Assembly (NCBI GenBank): GCA_938045805.1
Contig: CALIBL010000053.1
Location: 1 to 64,000, forward strand
Length of the DNA stretch: 64,000 nucleotides
From: an uncultured Rubripirellula sp.
GTDB lineage: Bacteria; Planctomycetota; Planctomycetia; Pirellulales; Pirellulaceae
Direction: 5' to 3'
Shown here: positions 1-9,926 of the stretch, in pieces
Layout: the number at the start of each line of letters is the position of its first letter
Numbering within the stretch: the first letter of the stretch is position 1
Position numbers and translations under genes: made by a program
The notes under the pieces: generated by a model
The model's input: the letters and a program-made list of their open reading frames with translations, nothing else
What the model was told of the DNA's origin: nothing
The model's database searches: none

Positions 1-1181
1 GAAGGCAGTCCTGGGGAACCTTTCGGAACCGAGATGATCAAGGGAATTCGTGTTGAAGCCCTCCAACCCGTGAATTTCTGCCAGTGCTGTTTCTCCCCAA
101 GATGCCAGCCGTGATCGCTCCAAAGAACCACGATCGTGTTATCACGGTTGGGGCCAGCGTCCAAAGCATCAAGGACCCTACCGAGGTTAGCATCTGCAAA
201 GGCTATCGAAGCCAAGTAGGCACGGATCGCCTCTCTCCACTGGCCATGGCGACGAATGTGATCGAAATAACGATTCGGACCTAGTCTCAAACCCGCCGGT
301 GGTAGGTCACTTAAATCATCGGGGTGATAACCCGGCGGCAACTGAATCGTTTCAATCGGAAATAGGTCAAAGTAATGCTTGGGATTGAACCATGGCTCGT
401 GCGGACGATAGATGCCGCAACCTAAAAAGAAGGGGCGATCATGCGACTGTGTGAGATGTCTCGCGATGTATTTTGCTGTCAGAACGTCCCCACCAAATTC
501 ATCATCCGTCACATCAAACGCATGCCAATCAGTTTCCACATATTGCCACTTCCCTCCCCTGGGAAGCGATTTTGGCCGCAGTCCCCACGGGAAATGTTTC
601 GCAAAAGGGTTTTCAGTTTCTTTTGGTGGAAAGTATTCATCCCATGACTGAGCATCGATGACGTAGTGCAATAACTTCCCCGATCCAGCAGACCAGTAGC
701 CAGCACGCCTAAGGAAATCAGGTAACAAAACGGCATCTGGCATTACCTCGCGCATCGACTGCTCATTTCGATACAGTCCGGTTTGGTTGGGTGGCCTACC
801 GGTAAAAATTGCCGATCGACTTGGATTACAGGCCGGGGCGACACAGTGAGCGTTGGTAAACAGAACACCTCTTTGAGCTAATCGGTCAAGGTTCGGCGTA
901 AGTGATTGAGGATGCCCCCCTAAACAGCCGACCCAATCATTCAAGTCATCCATTGAAATGAATAAGACGTTTGGACGATTCCGCTCTCCACCAGCGATGG
1001 TCTCAGGTGCGCCCACAAAAAAGTAAAACAGGATCAACAAAACCACAAAGCTATTGCGGCCTCGAGCAGTGGAAGAACGACCGACACGTTCCCGCTCGTC
1101 TCGAGACGACGAAGCACTCGGTCGAAGAGAACAAAACCCCAGTGATCCTGTGTCCACGTCGCGTAAGCCTGCCAAAAACAT
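1..1181 (-). CDS. Secreted sulfatase (iduronate-2-sulfatase-like), C-terminus cut by window edge
   Basis: Reading the reverse strand gives an uninterrupted frame of about 393 codons that leaves the window at base 1, so the C-terminal part is missing. It encodes a type I sulfatase, which hydrolyses sulfate esters, probably on sulfated polysaccharide outside the cytoplasm. An Arg-rich stretch and hydrophobic segment (about residues 43-57) resemble a signal peptide. They are followed by RPNVLFISMDDLND with the metal-binding Asp pair, then CNPSR (Cys118), the site converted to formylglycine. Later GIYRPHEPW and WSDHGWHLGEKQHW are typical of the iduronate-2-sulfatase subgroup. The ATG at 1181 leaves a long N-region before the hydrophobic core, so a later non-ATG start is possible. 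It is divergent from the dioxygenase gene, with 112 bases between them. Family call firm; substrate unknown. Confidence 0.9.
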   Translation of the reverse strand, partial: MFLAGLRDVDTGSLGFCSLRPSASSSRDERERVGRSSTARGRNSFVVLLILFYFFVGAPETIAGGERNRPNVLFISMDDLNDWVGCLGGHPQSLTPNLDRLAQRGVLFTNAHCVAPACNPSRSAIFTGRPPNQTGLYRNEQSMREVMPDAVLLPDFLRRAGYWSAGSGKLLHYVIDAQSWDEYFPPKETENPFAKHFPWGLRPKSLPRGGKWQYVETDWHAFDVTDDEFGGDVLTAKYIARHLTQSHDRPFFLGCGIYRPHEPWFNPKHYFDLFPIETIQLPPGYHPDDLSDLPPAGLRLGPNRYFDHIRRHGQWREAIRAYLASIAFADANLGRVLDALDAGPNRDNTIVVLWSDHGWHLGEKQHWQKFTGWRASTRIPLIISVPKGSPGLP

Positions 1182-1293
1182 CTTTCCCACCACCGAAGTC
1201 CGAGGTACAAAGCAAAACATCGCCACGCGACACAATGTATCCTTTCCCGATCACCAATTGTTCTTCCCAAAAACCGAACCAACCTAATCGCGC

Positions 1294-2073
1294 ATGAACC
1301 ATCCGACACCGAAGAGCGCAGAGACGGAAGATGAGGTCACCTCATTTAAAAGGGAAGGATACACCGTGGTCCGTGCTTTCCTCAACGCACAGCAATTGCA
1401 CACTATCCACAAAGCGGTTTCGGAACTGATAGAGAACCGCCTCGATCAATTACCACAAGAACACGTTTTCTACGAAGATGTCACGAATCCTCACTCCCTC
1501 AAACAGATCCAACACGTTGACCGTTATGTTCCGTCACTGCACGAACATTTCCATCACGGGGTGTTCAAATCCCTCGCGGAGCGTTTGCTCGAGCAGAAAG
1601 TGGTCGGCAGGAATTTTCAATACTTCGATAAACCGCCCACAAATAGCCTCCCAACACCACCACATCAGGATGGCTTCTACTTCAAGCTGAACCCGCCGCT
1701 AGCGTTGACGATGTGGTTGGCGTTGGACGAAGTAAACGAAACGAATGGTTGTGTCATGTATCTCCCCCGATCTCATCAAAAAGGACTTCGAACCCACCAA
1801 CAAACCAACACACTTGGTTTTTCGCAGGGAATCCCAGACTATCCAACACCAGACGAGCAATCGCGGGAGGTAGCAATCATCGCCAAACCCGGCGATCTCC
1901 TCGCTCACCATGCGTTAACTATCCATCGCGCTGGCAGCAATCAGTCACGGCACAAAAGTCGCCGCGCCCTAGGGCTCATCTATTACGGTGAGCATGCGGT
2001 AGAAAATCAAACCGAGGCGCAGAATTACAGATCGAGACTGGTCAACCATCTCCGTGAGCAGGGTCGAATCTGA
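1294..2073 (+). CDS. Phytanoyl-CoA dioxygenase (PhyH) family protein
   Basis: A 259-aa cytoplasmic protein (no signal peptide) of the Fe(II)/2-oxoglutarate-dependent PhyH family, which hydroxylates small molecules. The iron ligands are visible: HQD (His124, Asp126) after a Pro-rich lead, and the distal His211 in TIHRAGSN. Arg223/Arg224 in KSRRALGLIY are placed to bind 2-oxoglutarate. Length is normal for the family. It is divergent from the sulfatase on its left and convergent with the PSCyt gene on its right (38-base gap). The substrate cannot be inferred from sequence or neighbours. Confidence 0.88.
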   Translation: MNHPTPKSAETEDEVTSFKREGYTVVRAFLNAQQLHTIHKAVSELIENRLDQLPQEHVFYEDVTNPHSLKQIQHVDRYVPSLHEHFHHGVFKSLAERLLEQKVVGRNFQYFDKPPTNSLPTPPHQDGFYFKLNPPLALTMWLALDEVNETNGCVMYLPRSHQKGLRTHQQTNTLGFSQGIPDYPTPDEQSREVAIIAKPGDLLAHHALTIHRAGSNQSRHKSRRALGLIYYGEHAVENQTEAQNYRSRLVNHLREQGRI

Positions 2074-2111
2074 GCAAAGCACCACGATCTAACGTAAGAA
2101 GCCGGTAGGTT

Positions 2112-4622
2112 TCACAATGACTCGTCAGCGGGTCGACGATACAAAAACGCATCGGAGGTTAACAAAGACACCAGTAAGGCGTTCATACTGCCCCCGCTGT
2201 CCCGGTACGCGCGGTGAGCATTCTGCAGGACATCGCGATCATGAATGGTTTCGTTGCGTCCCATCCAAAACCTAAAAGCATGACGAACGAACACTTGCTC
2301 GACTCTTTGATTCTCCGCCAAACGACCGATCAGCTCCAAAGCATCGGCAACTTCACCATCCAACGCGGGATCCCCCGACTCAATCACTTCACCGCGGGTG
2401 TCCACCGGCTCACCCAACTCACTCTCGCGGTAGAGACCTGCGTGGTTGTACATCTCAAACGGAAGGCCAAGCGGATCCATTTTTTTGTGGCATGTCCAGC
2501 AATAAGCGTCGCGGGTCACCCGCATCCGCTCTCGAAGTGTCTTACCGGGCTCATCGGGCAGCATCGCATCGACGGTGATGGGAACATCGGGAATCCCACC
2601 ACCAAGTAAACGCTCTCGTACCCACCGACCGCGGCGAATTGCGTGATTATCCATTGCATCCGAATGGGACACTAGCCACGTGGGGTGAGTAAGAACACCT
2701 AGACGCTGACCTTCGGGTGCTTCACCTAGTTGTCTCTCCGGCTTCATGCTTCCCGCACCGAAGCTACGTCTGCTGACACGAGCGTAGACCCTTTCGCCCG
2801 CAAGCTCCGCCTCAGCGACCTTATGATTAATGGTCGGCGTTCTTGTTTTCTTCGGTTTCGGAGGGTTCTTTCCCGGGTTTGCCGCTTTCCAAGCTTCAAG
2901 CTCCGCTTTTGCTTTTTCTGCCGCCTCTTTAGCGGCTAAGTTGGCTTCTTTGATCGAAGCGGCTTCCTCGTCGTCGTTTCTTCTTCGCCCAAAATAGACC
3001 TTATCAGAATTGGAGACCACCACCTGTTGCGTCGTCAGAAGTCGCCGAAGAACATCCTGATCGTCTCGTAACACTTCTTCGATCAAACGGTCGGTACTGG
3101 CAGTAGCGTCGAACATCGCACGGTAGTGCGCACCGGTGTTCACACCAGTATCGGCAAGGGCTCGGTTGTCCTTACAGATGTATCCACCTAAGTCATAATC
3201 AAAAAACTCTCTGAAGAATCGAAGCAAACGAGGCTTTCTGATCGCTTCATCGCCCAGAATGCGGGTGAGCTCGCGTTCCACATCTTCACGAGTTCTCATT
3301 TCCCCAGAAACGATTGATGCACGTAACGTTTCATCAGGAGGCAGATAACTCAAGGCATGATTCAGAGCGAGACCCAGTTCCCAGTCCTGCAACTTGACTC
3401 TGCCGCTCGCGTCCGGCTCACCCACCTCCACCAACTCAGGTCGGAAAAGTGCATCACGGTCGAGGAAAATTGCAGACAATCCAAGGATCACTCCGTCTTT
3501 CCTTCCGAGTTGACCAACGGAATCAAGAACAATCTGAACATAAGTGGCCGTCTCATCGACACTCGGGGGCCTGAAGGTAAGGGCCTCAAACAGGTACTCC
3601 ACGGCCTCCGTGATCAACTTTTCGGAGACCTCCTCTTGGCGCTGTCCCTCAGCGTCTCCGAGCAGATGGTAAATCGGTGTGATCGGTCGCTTCACCTGTG
3701 TTCCGTAGACGATGCTAGTCGGTAACCCGCGGAGGTCACCCTTCATTTTGTCAGCAATTGAATCGGGTTCATCAGTGATTTGATAAGCATTCGCTATGCT
3801 CAATGGCCCATAGGCCATGTACTTAATGAGATCCTCGGCCACACCCAAAATCTGCGTCGCCTCGGCGCTGTTCACGGTGTAAAGCTCAGGATAATTTTCG
3901 AATCCGTGATCACGTGCCGTGGAAAGAACGACAGGAACACTTTTAACTGCGGTGGCATACGCGACGGTTCCACCCTGCCACTTAATGATTCGGTCGGTAC
4001 CAAAATAAAGTTTCAACTCTCCACCGTGGTTCGTGGGAACCACATCTCCGCGTGTGCGTTGCCCAGGCTTTTCCGGATCAAAGTCCGGCTCACGGTTGAT
4101 TAGTTCATTGAAGCGGGTGATGTGCTCTTGAGGCGTCACTCGCCAGAGCCTTGCCGGTGATGCGGTCGGGACAAGCCTGATGCCCACGGGAAGTTCGCCA
4201 AATAGCAAATCGTGATCCACGAAATTACCCTTCGCAGGATCGAATGGATCCTTGAATCCACCTTCATCGGACAACTCACTCTGTAGCGATTGGACGATCC
4301 AATCAGAGAACTTAAGCCTTGCGACAACCTCGGGAGGATCGACCTCAGGGGGCGGCATCTCGTTCAGCGTGACCTGCGCCCAAACATTCCGCCAGACGTC
4401 AACGGTCACCTCATCGATGGGCCCCAGTCCTTCAAGGTCCAGCCCTGCCTCGGGGTCCTGACCACTGTGACAATCAACGCAGTGAGAGTTCAAAAAATCC
4501 CGCGCAAAATTTTCCAGTGTAATCCCGTTGGGATGCCCCGGAGTGTAGGTGTCACCGTGTAGATTCGCTGCGTTTAGCACAAAGATCATTAACGCAGCGC
4601 AAGACGTGATCCTCGAACTCAT
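2112..4622 (-). CDS. PSCyt/PSD protein with DUF1592/DUF1588 and two haem-type motifs
   Basis: An 836-aa exported protein with an N-terminal signal segment, then a cytochrome-like motif CVDCH (Cys48, Cys51, His52). The middle is PSD-type and a second CWTCH lies in the DUF1588-type segment ([18 protein letters not shown]). The C-terminal DUF1585-like end has [12 protein letters not shown]. Proteins of this kind are abundant in planctomycetes, are exported, and have no established biochemical role; haem binding is inferred from CxxCH. About two thirds along there is an Ala/Lys/Glu-rich insertion (coiled-coil-like, then Pro/Lys-rich GKNPPKPKK) that looks lineage-specific. The start codon overlaps the stop of the upstream DUF1552 gene by 4 bases, so the two are cotranscribed and probably work together. 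Confidence 0.88.
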   Translation of the reverse strand: MSSRITSCAALMIFVLNAANLHGDTYTPGHPNGITLENFARDFLNSHCVDCHSGQDPEAGLDLEGLGPIDEVTVDVWRNVWAQVTLNEMPPPEVDPPEVVARLKFSDWIVQSLQSELSDEGGFKDPFDPAKGNFVDHDLLFGELPVGIRLVPTASPARLWRVTPQEHITRFNELINREPDFDPEKPGQRTRGDVVPTNHGGELKLYFGTDRIIKWQGGTVAYATAVKSVPVVLSTARDHGFENYPELYTVNSAEATQILGVAEDLIKYMAYGPLSIANAYQITDEPDSIADKMKGDLRGLPTSIVYGTQVKRPITPIYHLLGDAEGQRQEEVSEKLITEAVEYLFEALTFRPPSVDETATYVQIVLDSVGQLGRKDGVILGLSAIFLDRDALFRPELVEVGEPDASGRVKLQDWELGLALNHALSYLPPDETLRASIVSGEMRTREDVERELTRILGDEAIRKPRLLRFFREFFDYDLGGYICKDNRALADTGVNTGAHYRAMFDATASTDRLIEEVLRDDQDVLRRLLTTQQVVVSNSDKVYFGRRRNDDEEAASIKEANLAAKEAAEKAKAELEAWKAANPGKNPPKPKKTRTPTINHKVAEAELAGERVYARVSRRSFGAGSMKPERQLGEAPEGQRLGVLTHPTWLVSHSDAMDNHAIRRGRWVRERLLGGGIPDVPITVDAMLPDEPGKTLRERMRVTRDAYCWTCHKKMDPLGLPFEMYNHAGLYRESELGEPVDTRGEVIESGDPALDGEVADALELIGRLAENQRVEQVFVRHAFRFWMGRNETIHDRDVLQNAHRAYRDSGGSMNALLVSLLTSDAFLYRRPADESL

Positions 4623-5971
4623 GCTAAAACTTCTCGCAAAACACCCTCGCCAGAATCAAATTTCTTGGCAAGCTTTTCATTCATATTGAATCGATCACAG
4701 GGCTTACCGGCCACATTGAGCAAGGTTGTATAAAGAGAGTTGATCGGACGCTTACCATCGAGTTGCGTGAAGCAGCCTGTCTTGAAAGCTCCATCCAAGT
4801 TCCCAAGCAACATCACAGGCCAGTTCGCCCCATTGGTGTGTTGCTTATCCGCATTGTTGCTGGTGTAAACAATCAATGTATTATCCATCATCGTTCCATT
4901 ACCCTCAGGAACACTCTCAAGTGCTTTCATGGTACGAACGAGCATTTCACTGTTGTATTGCCGAATCTTGATCCAAATGGGATTTCCTGGTTGAGTCATG
5001 TGGCCAAGATTGTGACCTTGCTGCTCAACTCCGATACCCTTCCACGCACCAAAGATTTCCCCACGACCCGAACCAATCGTGAGGGTGTTCGTGATCCCTG
5101 ACCGAAGTGCTGAAACACCGAGATCCAATAGCACATCGTGCCAATCGGTTTCATACTCTGGATTGGTGTAGCGACTATCCACTTCCGGAGCAAACTGCTT
5201 CAAATGGTCCGAAACGGTCGCGAGTCTCTCACGCAGCCCGTTCACGTCGCGAAAGCCATCGACAAATTGGCCATAACGCTGAACGTCTGCTTGAGGCAAC
5301 CCTTGGCCCTTTGCGGCCGCAAGTTGCTCGATTCGATTCATCACGCTTGAACGGGCTTCGTGCTGCTTACGAATGTCACCGCTCGAAATCCCTCCGTAGA
5401 GCATCTGGTAGAGATGATTAGGATTAGAGTGCATAAAAATTGGCTGCCCGGCCCCGCTCGCGGAAAGCGTGGCGATGGTTGGTTTACTCCGCATGTTCTC
5501 AATTGAATCCATGCCGATGCACAAATGTGGCATCAGAGTTTCTGGCAAAATTTGACTAAGCTCATAATCAATCGTTGATGCACTCGGTGGCACCCCATCA
5601 CCACCTCGGTATCCACCCAACGCGCCAAAAAACGCGCTGTGCGAGGGACTGGTGTGAGTGCCATGTAAACCATTGATTATGTGGAGCCGATCTTTGTAGG
5701 GCTCCAATGCCTGAATGGGCTCGGGCAACTTCCACTGATTTAGCTCACCCGATCGCTTTGCTCCCTCGGGAACACAAGTCCGAGGATCGAATCCTTGGTT
5801 CTGCAAGAAAAAGATCACACGCTTCGGAGTGGTGTTAGCGGGGGTAAATTTAACCTCACCTTTGGGACCAACCGTTGCCGCTGAAAGCAAATTCTCGGTG
5901 GTTAGCGGACTACCCACTGCGGCACCCATGCCACTCACGAGACCTCGGAGTAGATTTCTGCGATTCAGCAC
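4619..5971 (-). CDS. DUF1552 secreted protein
   Basis: A 450-aa protein of the planctomycete DUF1552 family; function not established. I start at the GTG at 5971 because it is preceded by an AAAGGG ribosome-binding site six bases upstream. It also yields an N-terminus beginning [10 protein letters not shown], a twin-arginine export signal. The longer frame needs a TTG at 6001. Family signatures include [38 protein letters not shown] and, near the end, [12 protein letters not shown]. It heads a two-gene operon with the cytochrome-like gene downstream (4-base overlap). The pairing of DUF1552 with a PSCyt/PSD protein is conserved and recurs at 7.7-11.3 kb here. Confidence 0.87.
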   Translation of the reverse strand: MLNRRNLLRGLVSGMGAAVGSPLTTENLLSAATVGPKGEVKFTPANTTPKRVIFFLQNQGFDPRTCVPEGAKRSGELNQWKLPEPIQALEPYKDRLHIINGLHGTHTSPSHSAFFGALGGYRGGDGVPPSASTIDYELSQILPETLMPHLCIGMDSIENMRSKPTIATLSASGAGQPIFMHSNPNHLYQMLYGGISSGDIRKQHEARSSVMNRIEQLAAAKGQGLPQADVQRYGQFVDGFRDVNGLRERLATVSDHLKQFAPEVDSRYTNPEYETDWHDVLLDLGVSALRSGITNTLTIGSGRGEIFGAWKGIGVEQQGHNLGHMTQPGNPIWIKIRQYNSEMLVRTMKALESVPEGNGTMMDNTLIVYTSNNADKQHTNGANWPVMLLGNLDGAFKTGCFTQLDGKRPINSLYTTLLNVAGKPCDRFNMNEKLAKKFDSGEGVLREVLA

Positions 5972-6001
5972 GACAATCCCTTTCAGATGTTCAGCTGGCA
6001 A

Positions 6002-6356
6002 CGAACCCTGAGGTCACGTTCCTGATGTGTGATCAAATTACTTGAAGTCTTTCTCTGGAGTCTCAGTATTGAAACCGAGTCCCGATTGTTGCGAACTTAG
6101 TCCGCGGTGTTGCGAACTGTTAACTGAGCGTTCGCGGTCAACGAATTCTTAGACCTATCAAATTTAATAGTATACACGAAGAAATCGGGTCAGTCTTACA
6201 CCAATCATGAGCCGTTTGAAGACAGACGATACGAAGTTCCGAGCGGTAGTAGGCCCTAAAATCGTCCTATTCCGTCACGGCAGCCCGTAGCTTTGTTCAG
6301 GCCAAGAAACCGCCTCATCGCGATTCAAAGCGATGAACTCGAAAATTGCCACGAAC
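6002..6356. other. Intergenic region upstream of the DUF1552 gene
   Basis: No convincing coding frame on either strand. On the reverse strand there is a -10-like TATACT (6169-6174) about 200 bases upstream of the DUF1552 start, but no good -35. Two direct repeats lie nearer the gene and are listed separately. Confidence 0.4.
6088..6118. repeat. Two direct copies of GTTGCGAACT, 21 bases apart
   Basis: GTTGCGAACT occurs at 6088-6097 and again at 6109-6118. The start-to-start distance of 21 bases is two helical turns, an arrangement typical of a regulator binding the same DNA face twice. They lie about 120-150 bases upstream of the DUF1552 start codon. A regulatory role is inference only. Confidence 0.4.
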
Positions 6357-7322
6357 CTATTTCGCCGCCTTGAGGGCGTCTACATCACTCTGAAGACGGC
6401 TGAGTTGCTTGAGGAGGAGATCCATCTTTTGGTTCAATGACTCCAGATTCACCTTGTCACCAGCCGAGGCATCCGTCTTTGAACCATCCGAAACCTCGGT
6501 TTCCTCTTGATGCATGAGTTCCATTTTGCCGTCTTTCATCCGAAAGACTCTCACGGAAGCTTTTCCCTTCGATTGACCTTGAACCTTGGTTCCAGCCTTC
6601 ACCCCCTTCATTGCTGCCTCGACTCGCTGCTGTATCTCCTTGCTGAGTTCCTCGACTCCGTTAACGGACATGCCCTCAAAATGAATTTTTGGTAGCGAAT
6701 CGATCCCATCAAATCCGAACTCCGAGAGTTCTACATCTTCCATACCCAACTCACCAAAACCGATGGCGATTGCGGATCGAAACGATTCCCCATCCGGAAT
6801 TTCCTTCATCAAGTTCTGGACCTGCTGACGAACCTCGTCCGGGAGATCGCTCAACGCCTCAGCCAGCGATTCTGAGTCCGGAACGGACTCTGTCGCCTCT
6901 TGGACCATTTTCTTCACCGATTCAGGATCCAACTCCAATGCCTCAATGGAGCCTCCAATGACCGCAATCCCCTTCTCACCATCCCGAATCACCTTTCTAA
7001 ACGTCCGGTCAAGATTCTTGGATGCGTTATCGAGCGAAAACGTGTGCTTGTTGCCATTGATCTCAATGGTTATCTGTCCTGACTGCACCTTGGCTCCCTG
7101 CTTTTCTGCCGCATCGCCACCTGCAGTATCATCCGAGTCAACCTTCCTGCCATCATCAACGTTTGCTATCACCCGAATCGTGGCGTTGGATGAAACAGGA
7201 GCTTTGGCATCCCCTTCATCCGAGCCGGCGACACCGACCTGAGCATCCGTGGCAGTGACCACAACGAAAACAACGAGAAGGATCAAACAGAAGAAACCCA
7301 AACGTAAATTACTTCTCAACAT
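6357..7322 (-). CDS. Secreted protein of unknown function with C-terminal coiled coil
   Basis: A 321-aa protein I do not recognise. It begins with a clear signal peptide (MLRSNLRLGFF, then Leu/Val-rich, cut after about TATDAQ). A short beta-type segment follows (QITIEINGNKHTFSLDN), then an acidic, helix-rich centre built of VP-DSE/EIPDGESF-type phrases. The end is a heptad-like coiled coil (LLLKQLSRLQSDVDAL). No catalytic motif is visible. I use the ATG at 7322; the codon before it is a TTG that would add one residue. It sits alone between the two outward-pointing PSCyt/DUF1552 pairs and may be unrelated to them. The sequence suggests a periplasmic structural or binding protein, not an enzyme. 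Confidence 0.75.
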   Translation of the reverse strand: MLRSNLRLGFFCLILLVVFVVVTATDAQVGVAGSDEGDAKAPVSSNATIRVIANVDDGRKVDSDDTAGGDAAEKQGAKVQSGQITIEINGNKHTFSLDNASKNLDRTFRKVIRDGEKGIAVIGGSIEALELDPESVKKMVQEATESVPDSESLAEALSDLPDEVRQQVQNLMKEIPDGESFRSAIAIGFGELGMEDVELSEFGFDGIDSLPKIHFEGMSVNGVEELSKEIQQRVEAAMKGVKAGTKVQGQSKGKASVRVFRMKDGKMELMHQEETEVSDGSKTDASAGDKVNLESLNQKMDLLLKQLSRLQSDVDALKAAK

Positions 7323-7731
7323 CAAAATGTCTCTCTTGAGAAAAATGGGAGTTGGCAGTCAAACAACTGTATCCGAGTGCTAAATCCTTACACCGCGTAC
7401 AATCCATCGGTAATCGACAAGACGTCACCATCGAGAAAACTACCGAATCACCAATGCTAACAAGGTCGTTTATACTCGCCCTTCTCGTCACAATACAACA
7501 TCACACTCGATTACACTGGAGAATAACGGCAGCGAGTCAAAAGTGGCACCCGCCAATTGGGAAAGCCGCAAAGGCCTAGCAGAGGGCTTATCGGTTCGCC
7601 GCCCGACCAACCCTGATCCCTGCCAGTTGTATCCTCGATTGCTCCTCGCGACGTTTTTTCTCACCCCGTTCTGCCCGACCCCGTTCTGCCCGACCCCAAG
7701 CAAACCACCAACCCAAGCAAACCACCAAAAG
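7323..7731. other. Divergent intergenic region before the second PSCyt gene
   Basis: The frame of the next gene stays open back to 7543. That N-terminal stretch reads as low-complexity (TPFCPTPFCPTPSKPP) and precedes a perfect signal peptide beginning at 7732, so I treat it as untranslated leader. No confident promoter was found. The last 70 bases carry tandem duplications, listed separately. Confidence 0.4.
7664..7730 (+). repeat. Two adjacent short tandem duplications just before a start codon
   Basis: A 15-base unit (CCCCGTTCTGCCCGA) is repeated perfectly at 7664-7678 and 7679-7693. Immediately after it a 17-base unit (CAAGCAAACCACCAACC) at 7697-7713 is repeated at 7714-7730 with its final bases changed. 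The array ends one base before the ATG at 7732. This stretch is C-rich and lacks a Shine-Dalgarno sequence. Such repeats can change copy number by slippage; a role in expression is inference. Confidence 0.6.
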
Positions 7732-9873
7732 ATGCAACTTTGCAAATTGAGAGACGTTGGATTCATTTTGGTGTCCGTTCTCTTTGCCGTTTCTGCGAGC
7801 ACGCCCGAAACTCTGCAAGGCTCGGATCGGCAGGCAGGCGACACGAGTCAGCAATCGAAACTGGTTTCGAAAGCGACCAGCACGCCGACAGCGTTATCAC
7901 CAATGGTCATCGAATTCTTACAGGGCCACTGTGCAGATTGCCATGGCGGGGATCCCGAAGAGATTTCTGGGGACCTCAATCTTGTGAGGGTGATCGATGC
8001 TGGGCAAATCGATCAACTAGAAGATACCGTCTTGATCCTAACCGCCATCGCCGATCACCGAATGCCTCCTGCAGAGATGCCGCTACCTGCGGAGCAAGAA
8101 CTCAGGAGCGTCACAGCATCATTGGATCAGTCGCTGACCAGAGCGATAAACCAAACAGAAAATCCACCCCGGCCAACCGTTCGGCGAATGAATCGATTCC
8201 AATACAACAACGCAGTGGTCGATCTGTTTGAACTCAACTGCACCGTCTTCACTCTGCCCGAAAAGATCATGCGCGAGTACGGTAATTACTTTGACCCTGC
8301 TTCGGGGGTGATGCCAGAGGTCATCACCGTGGGGAATCGCCCTCTAGGAAAGTCACAAATGATCGAGCCTCGCCTCGCCGGTGTGGCCGCTTTCCCTCAA
8401 GACCTAAGGGCTGAGCACGGATACGACAACCAAGTGGATCACTTGAGCATGTCCCCACTGTTAATGGAGTCCTTCCTTCAGTTAGGAACCTCCATCACAC
8501 AAAGCCCCGACTTCAATCCCAGTCGTGTGGGGCGTTGGAATCAACTCTTTTCAGAACCAAGTTCAACGGCGCCCCCAGAGAAGATTCTCAAGGAACGACT
8601 TACGCCATTCATTCGCCATGCATTTCGCGGGAGGTCATCACAGGAAACGGTTAAGCGTTACATCGAATTCGGAAGACAAAGAATAGCAGAGGGTCTCACC
8701 TACACCGAGACGATGAAGCAAATTGCTGCGGCTGTTATCTCCTCACCCAAGTTCTACTACCTCTACACACCGAATCCAGCGAATGAACCCCACTGGACAG
8801 AACGTGAACAACTTCACAACCGTGCATTGGATCTAGCCACTCGCCTCGCGATCTTCCTTTGGGGCAGTATTCCAGATCACCAGTTGCTGGACCTTGCTGA
8901 ATCCGGAACACTCATCAACGCAAAGGTTTTGGATGAGCAAATCAACAGGATGATGAACGATCATAAGTTGAAGAGATTCTGCGACAGTTTTCCCTCACAG
9001 TGGCTGCAACTTGAGCGGTTGATTTCATCAATTCCAAATCCTGATCGCTATCCCGACTTCTATTTTTCGAAGTATCGAAGGAGCATGCACATGATGCTTG
9101 AACCGCTCCTTCTATTTGAAACCGTGTTGATCGAAAATCGTAGCGTCCTTGAATTGATCGACCCCGACTTCACCTACCGAAGCTCGCTACTTGAAAACGC
9201 ATATGGCGAGTTAAAAACCAGCACCTCGGTTAAGCCTGGAGGGGGCGGCCAGGTCACCACGCTCAACTTCCACCGAATCCCAGTAACGGATCGTCGAAGC
9301 GGTGGGGTCATTACCAACACCGCAGTCATGACCATGACCAGCGGTCCGAACCGCACGCAGCCCATTACACGGGGAGCGTGGGTTGCGGGTGTGATCTTTA
9401 ATTCACCCCCCAAACCACCACCCGCTGATGTACCACCGCTCGAAGAAGAGACTGGCGTGGAAACGACGCAGTTATCCCTTCGCGAGCACCTACGGTTGCA
9501 CCGGGAACGCGCCGACTGCAAAGGGTGTCACGAGCAAATTGATCCACTGGGTTTCGCGCTGGAAAATTATGATGCGGTGGGTCGCTGGCGGAGCGAGTAC
9601 TCAAACGGAGCAAAAATCGATGCAAGCGGCCAAATCTACGGTGGCGATCCGTTCAAGACCCCAGTTGAATTCAAGGATTCAATCATCAACGAGAAAGATC
9701 GTTTCGCAAAAGCATTAACCGAACACCTCTTTGCCTTCGCTTTAGCGAGGGAGCTCACGCCTCACGACCGGCAAGCGGTGCATGAAGTTGCCTCGCATGC
9801 CTCAGAGAACAACTACCCGCTTCGAGACTTAATCCGCCTCATCATTCATACAGACAGATTTCAGACACGTTGA
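7732..9873 (+). CDS. PSCyt/PSD protein (DUF1587, DUF1595-like, DUF1592, DUF1588, DUF1585)
   Basis: A 713-aa exported planctomycete protein with the full PSD order. After a signal peptide comes the haem-type motif CADCH (Cys67, Cys70, His71). Next are DUF1587 (RRMNRFQYNNAVVDLF), a DUF1595-like segment (AAAVISSPKFYYLY) and DUF1592 (LATRLAIFLWGSIPDHQLL). DUF1588 follows with CKGCH and DPLGFALENYDAVGRWR, then DUF1585 (FAFALARELTPHDR). The start at 7732 is chosen because it places the signal peptide (RDVGFILVSVLFAVSA) at the N-terminus. A DUF1552 gene follows. The family's reaction is unknown; haem attachment is inferred from two CxxCH motifs. Confidence 0.88.
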   Translation: MQLCKLRDVGFILVSVLFAVSASTPETLQGSDRQAGDTSQQSKLVSKATSTPTALSPMVIEFLQGHCADCHGGDPEEISGDLNLVRVIDAGQIDQLEDTVLILTAIADHRMPPAEMPLPAEQELRSVTASLDQSLTRAINQTENPPRPTVRRMNRFQYNNAVVDLFELNCTVFTLPEKIMREYGNYFDPASGVMPEVITVGNRPLGKSQMIEPRLAGVAAFPQDLRAEHGYDNQVDHLSMSPLLMESFLQLGTSITQSPDFNPSRVGRWNQLFSEPSSTAPPEKILKERLTPFIRHAFRGRSSQETVKRYIEFGRQRIAEGLTYTETMKQIAAAVISSPKFYYLYTPNPANEPHWTEREQLHNRALDLATRLAIFLWGSIPDHQLLDLAESGTLINAKVLDEQINRMMNDHKLKRFCDSFPSQWLQLERLISSIPNPDRYPDFYFSKYRRSMHMMLEPLLLFETVLIENRSVLELIDPDFTYRSSLLENAYGELKTSTSVKPGGGGQVTTLNFHRIPVTDRRSGGVITNTAVMTMTSGPNRTQPITRGAWVAGVIFNSPPKPPPADVPPLEEETGVETTQLSLREHLRLHRERADCKGCHEQIDPLGFALENYDAVGRWRSEYSNGAKIDASGQIYGGDPFKTPVEFKDSIINEKDRFAKALTEHLFAFALARELTPHDRQAVHEVASHASENNYPLRDLIRLIIHTDRFQTR

Positions 9874-9926
9874 TTGGATCGACTGTGCATTACACCCGCC
9901 CCATCAACCTAAGAAACAGACCGACC

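Noticed and set aside
2214-2609. 131-codon forward frame inside the PSCyt gene
   Set aside because: The reverse strand carries the DUF1588 CWTCH block here; the forward frame has no features.
7543-7731. N-terminal extension of the second PSCyt protein from 7543
   Set aside because: The extension is low-complexity from tandem repeats and would bury a clear signal peptide beginning at 7732.
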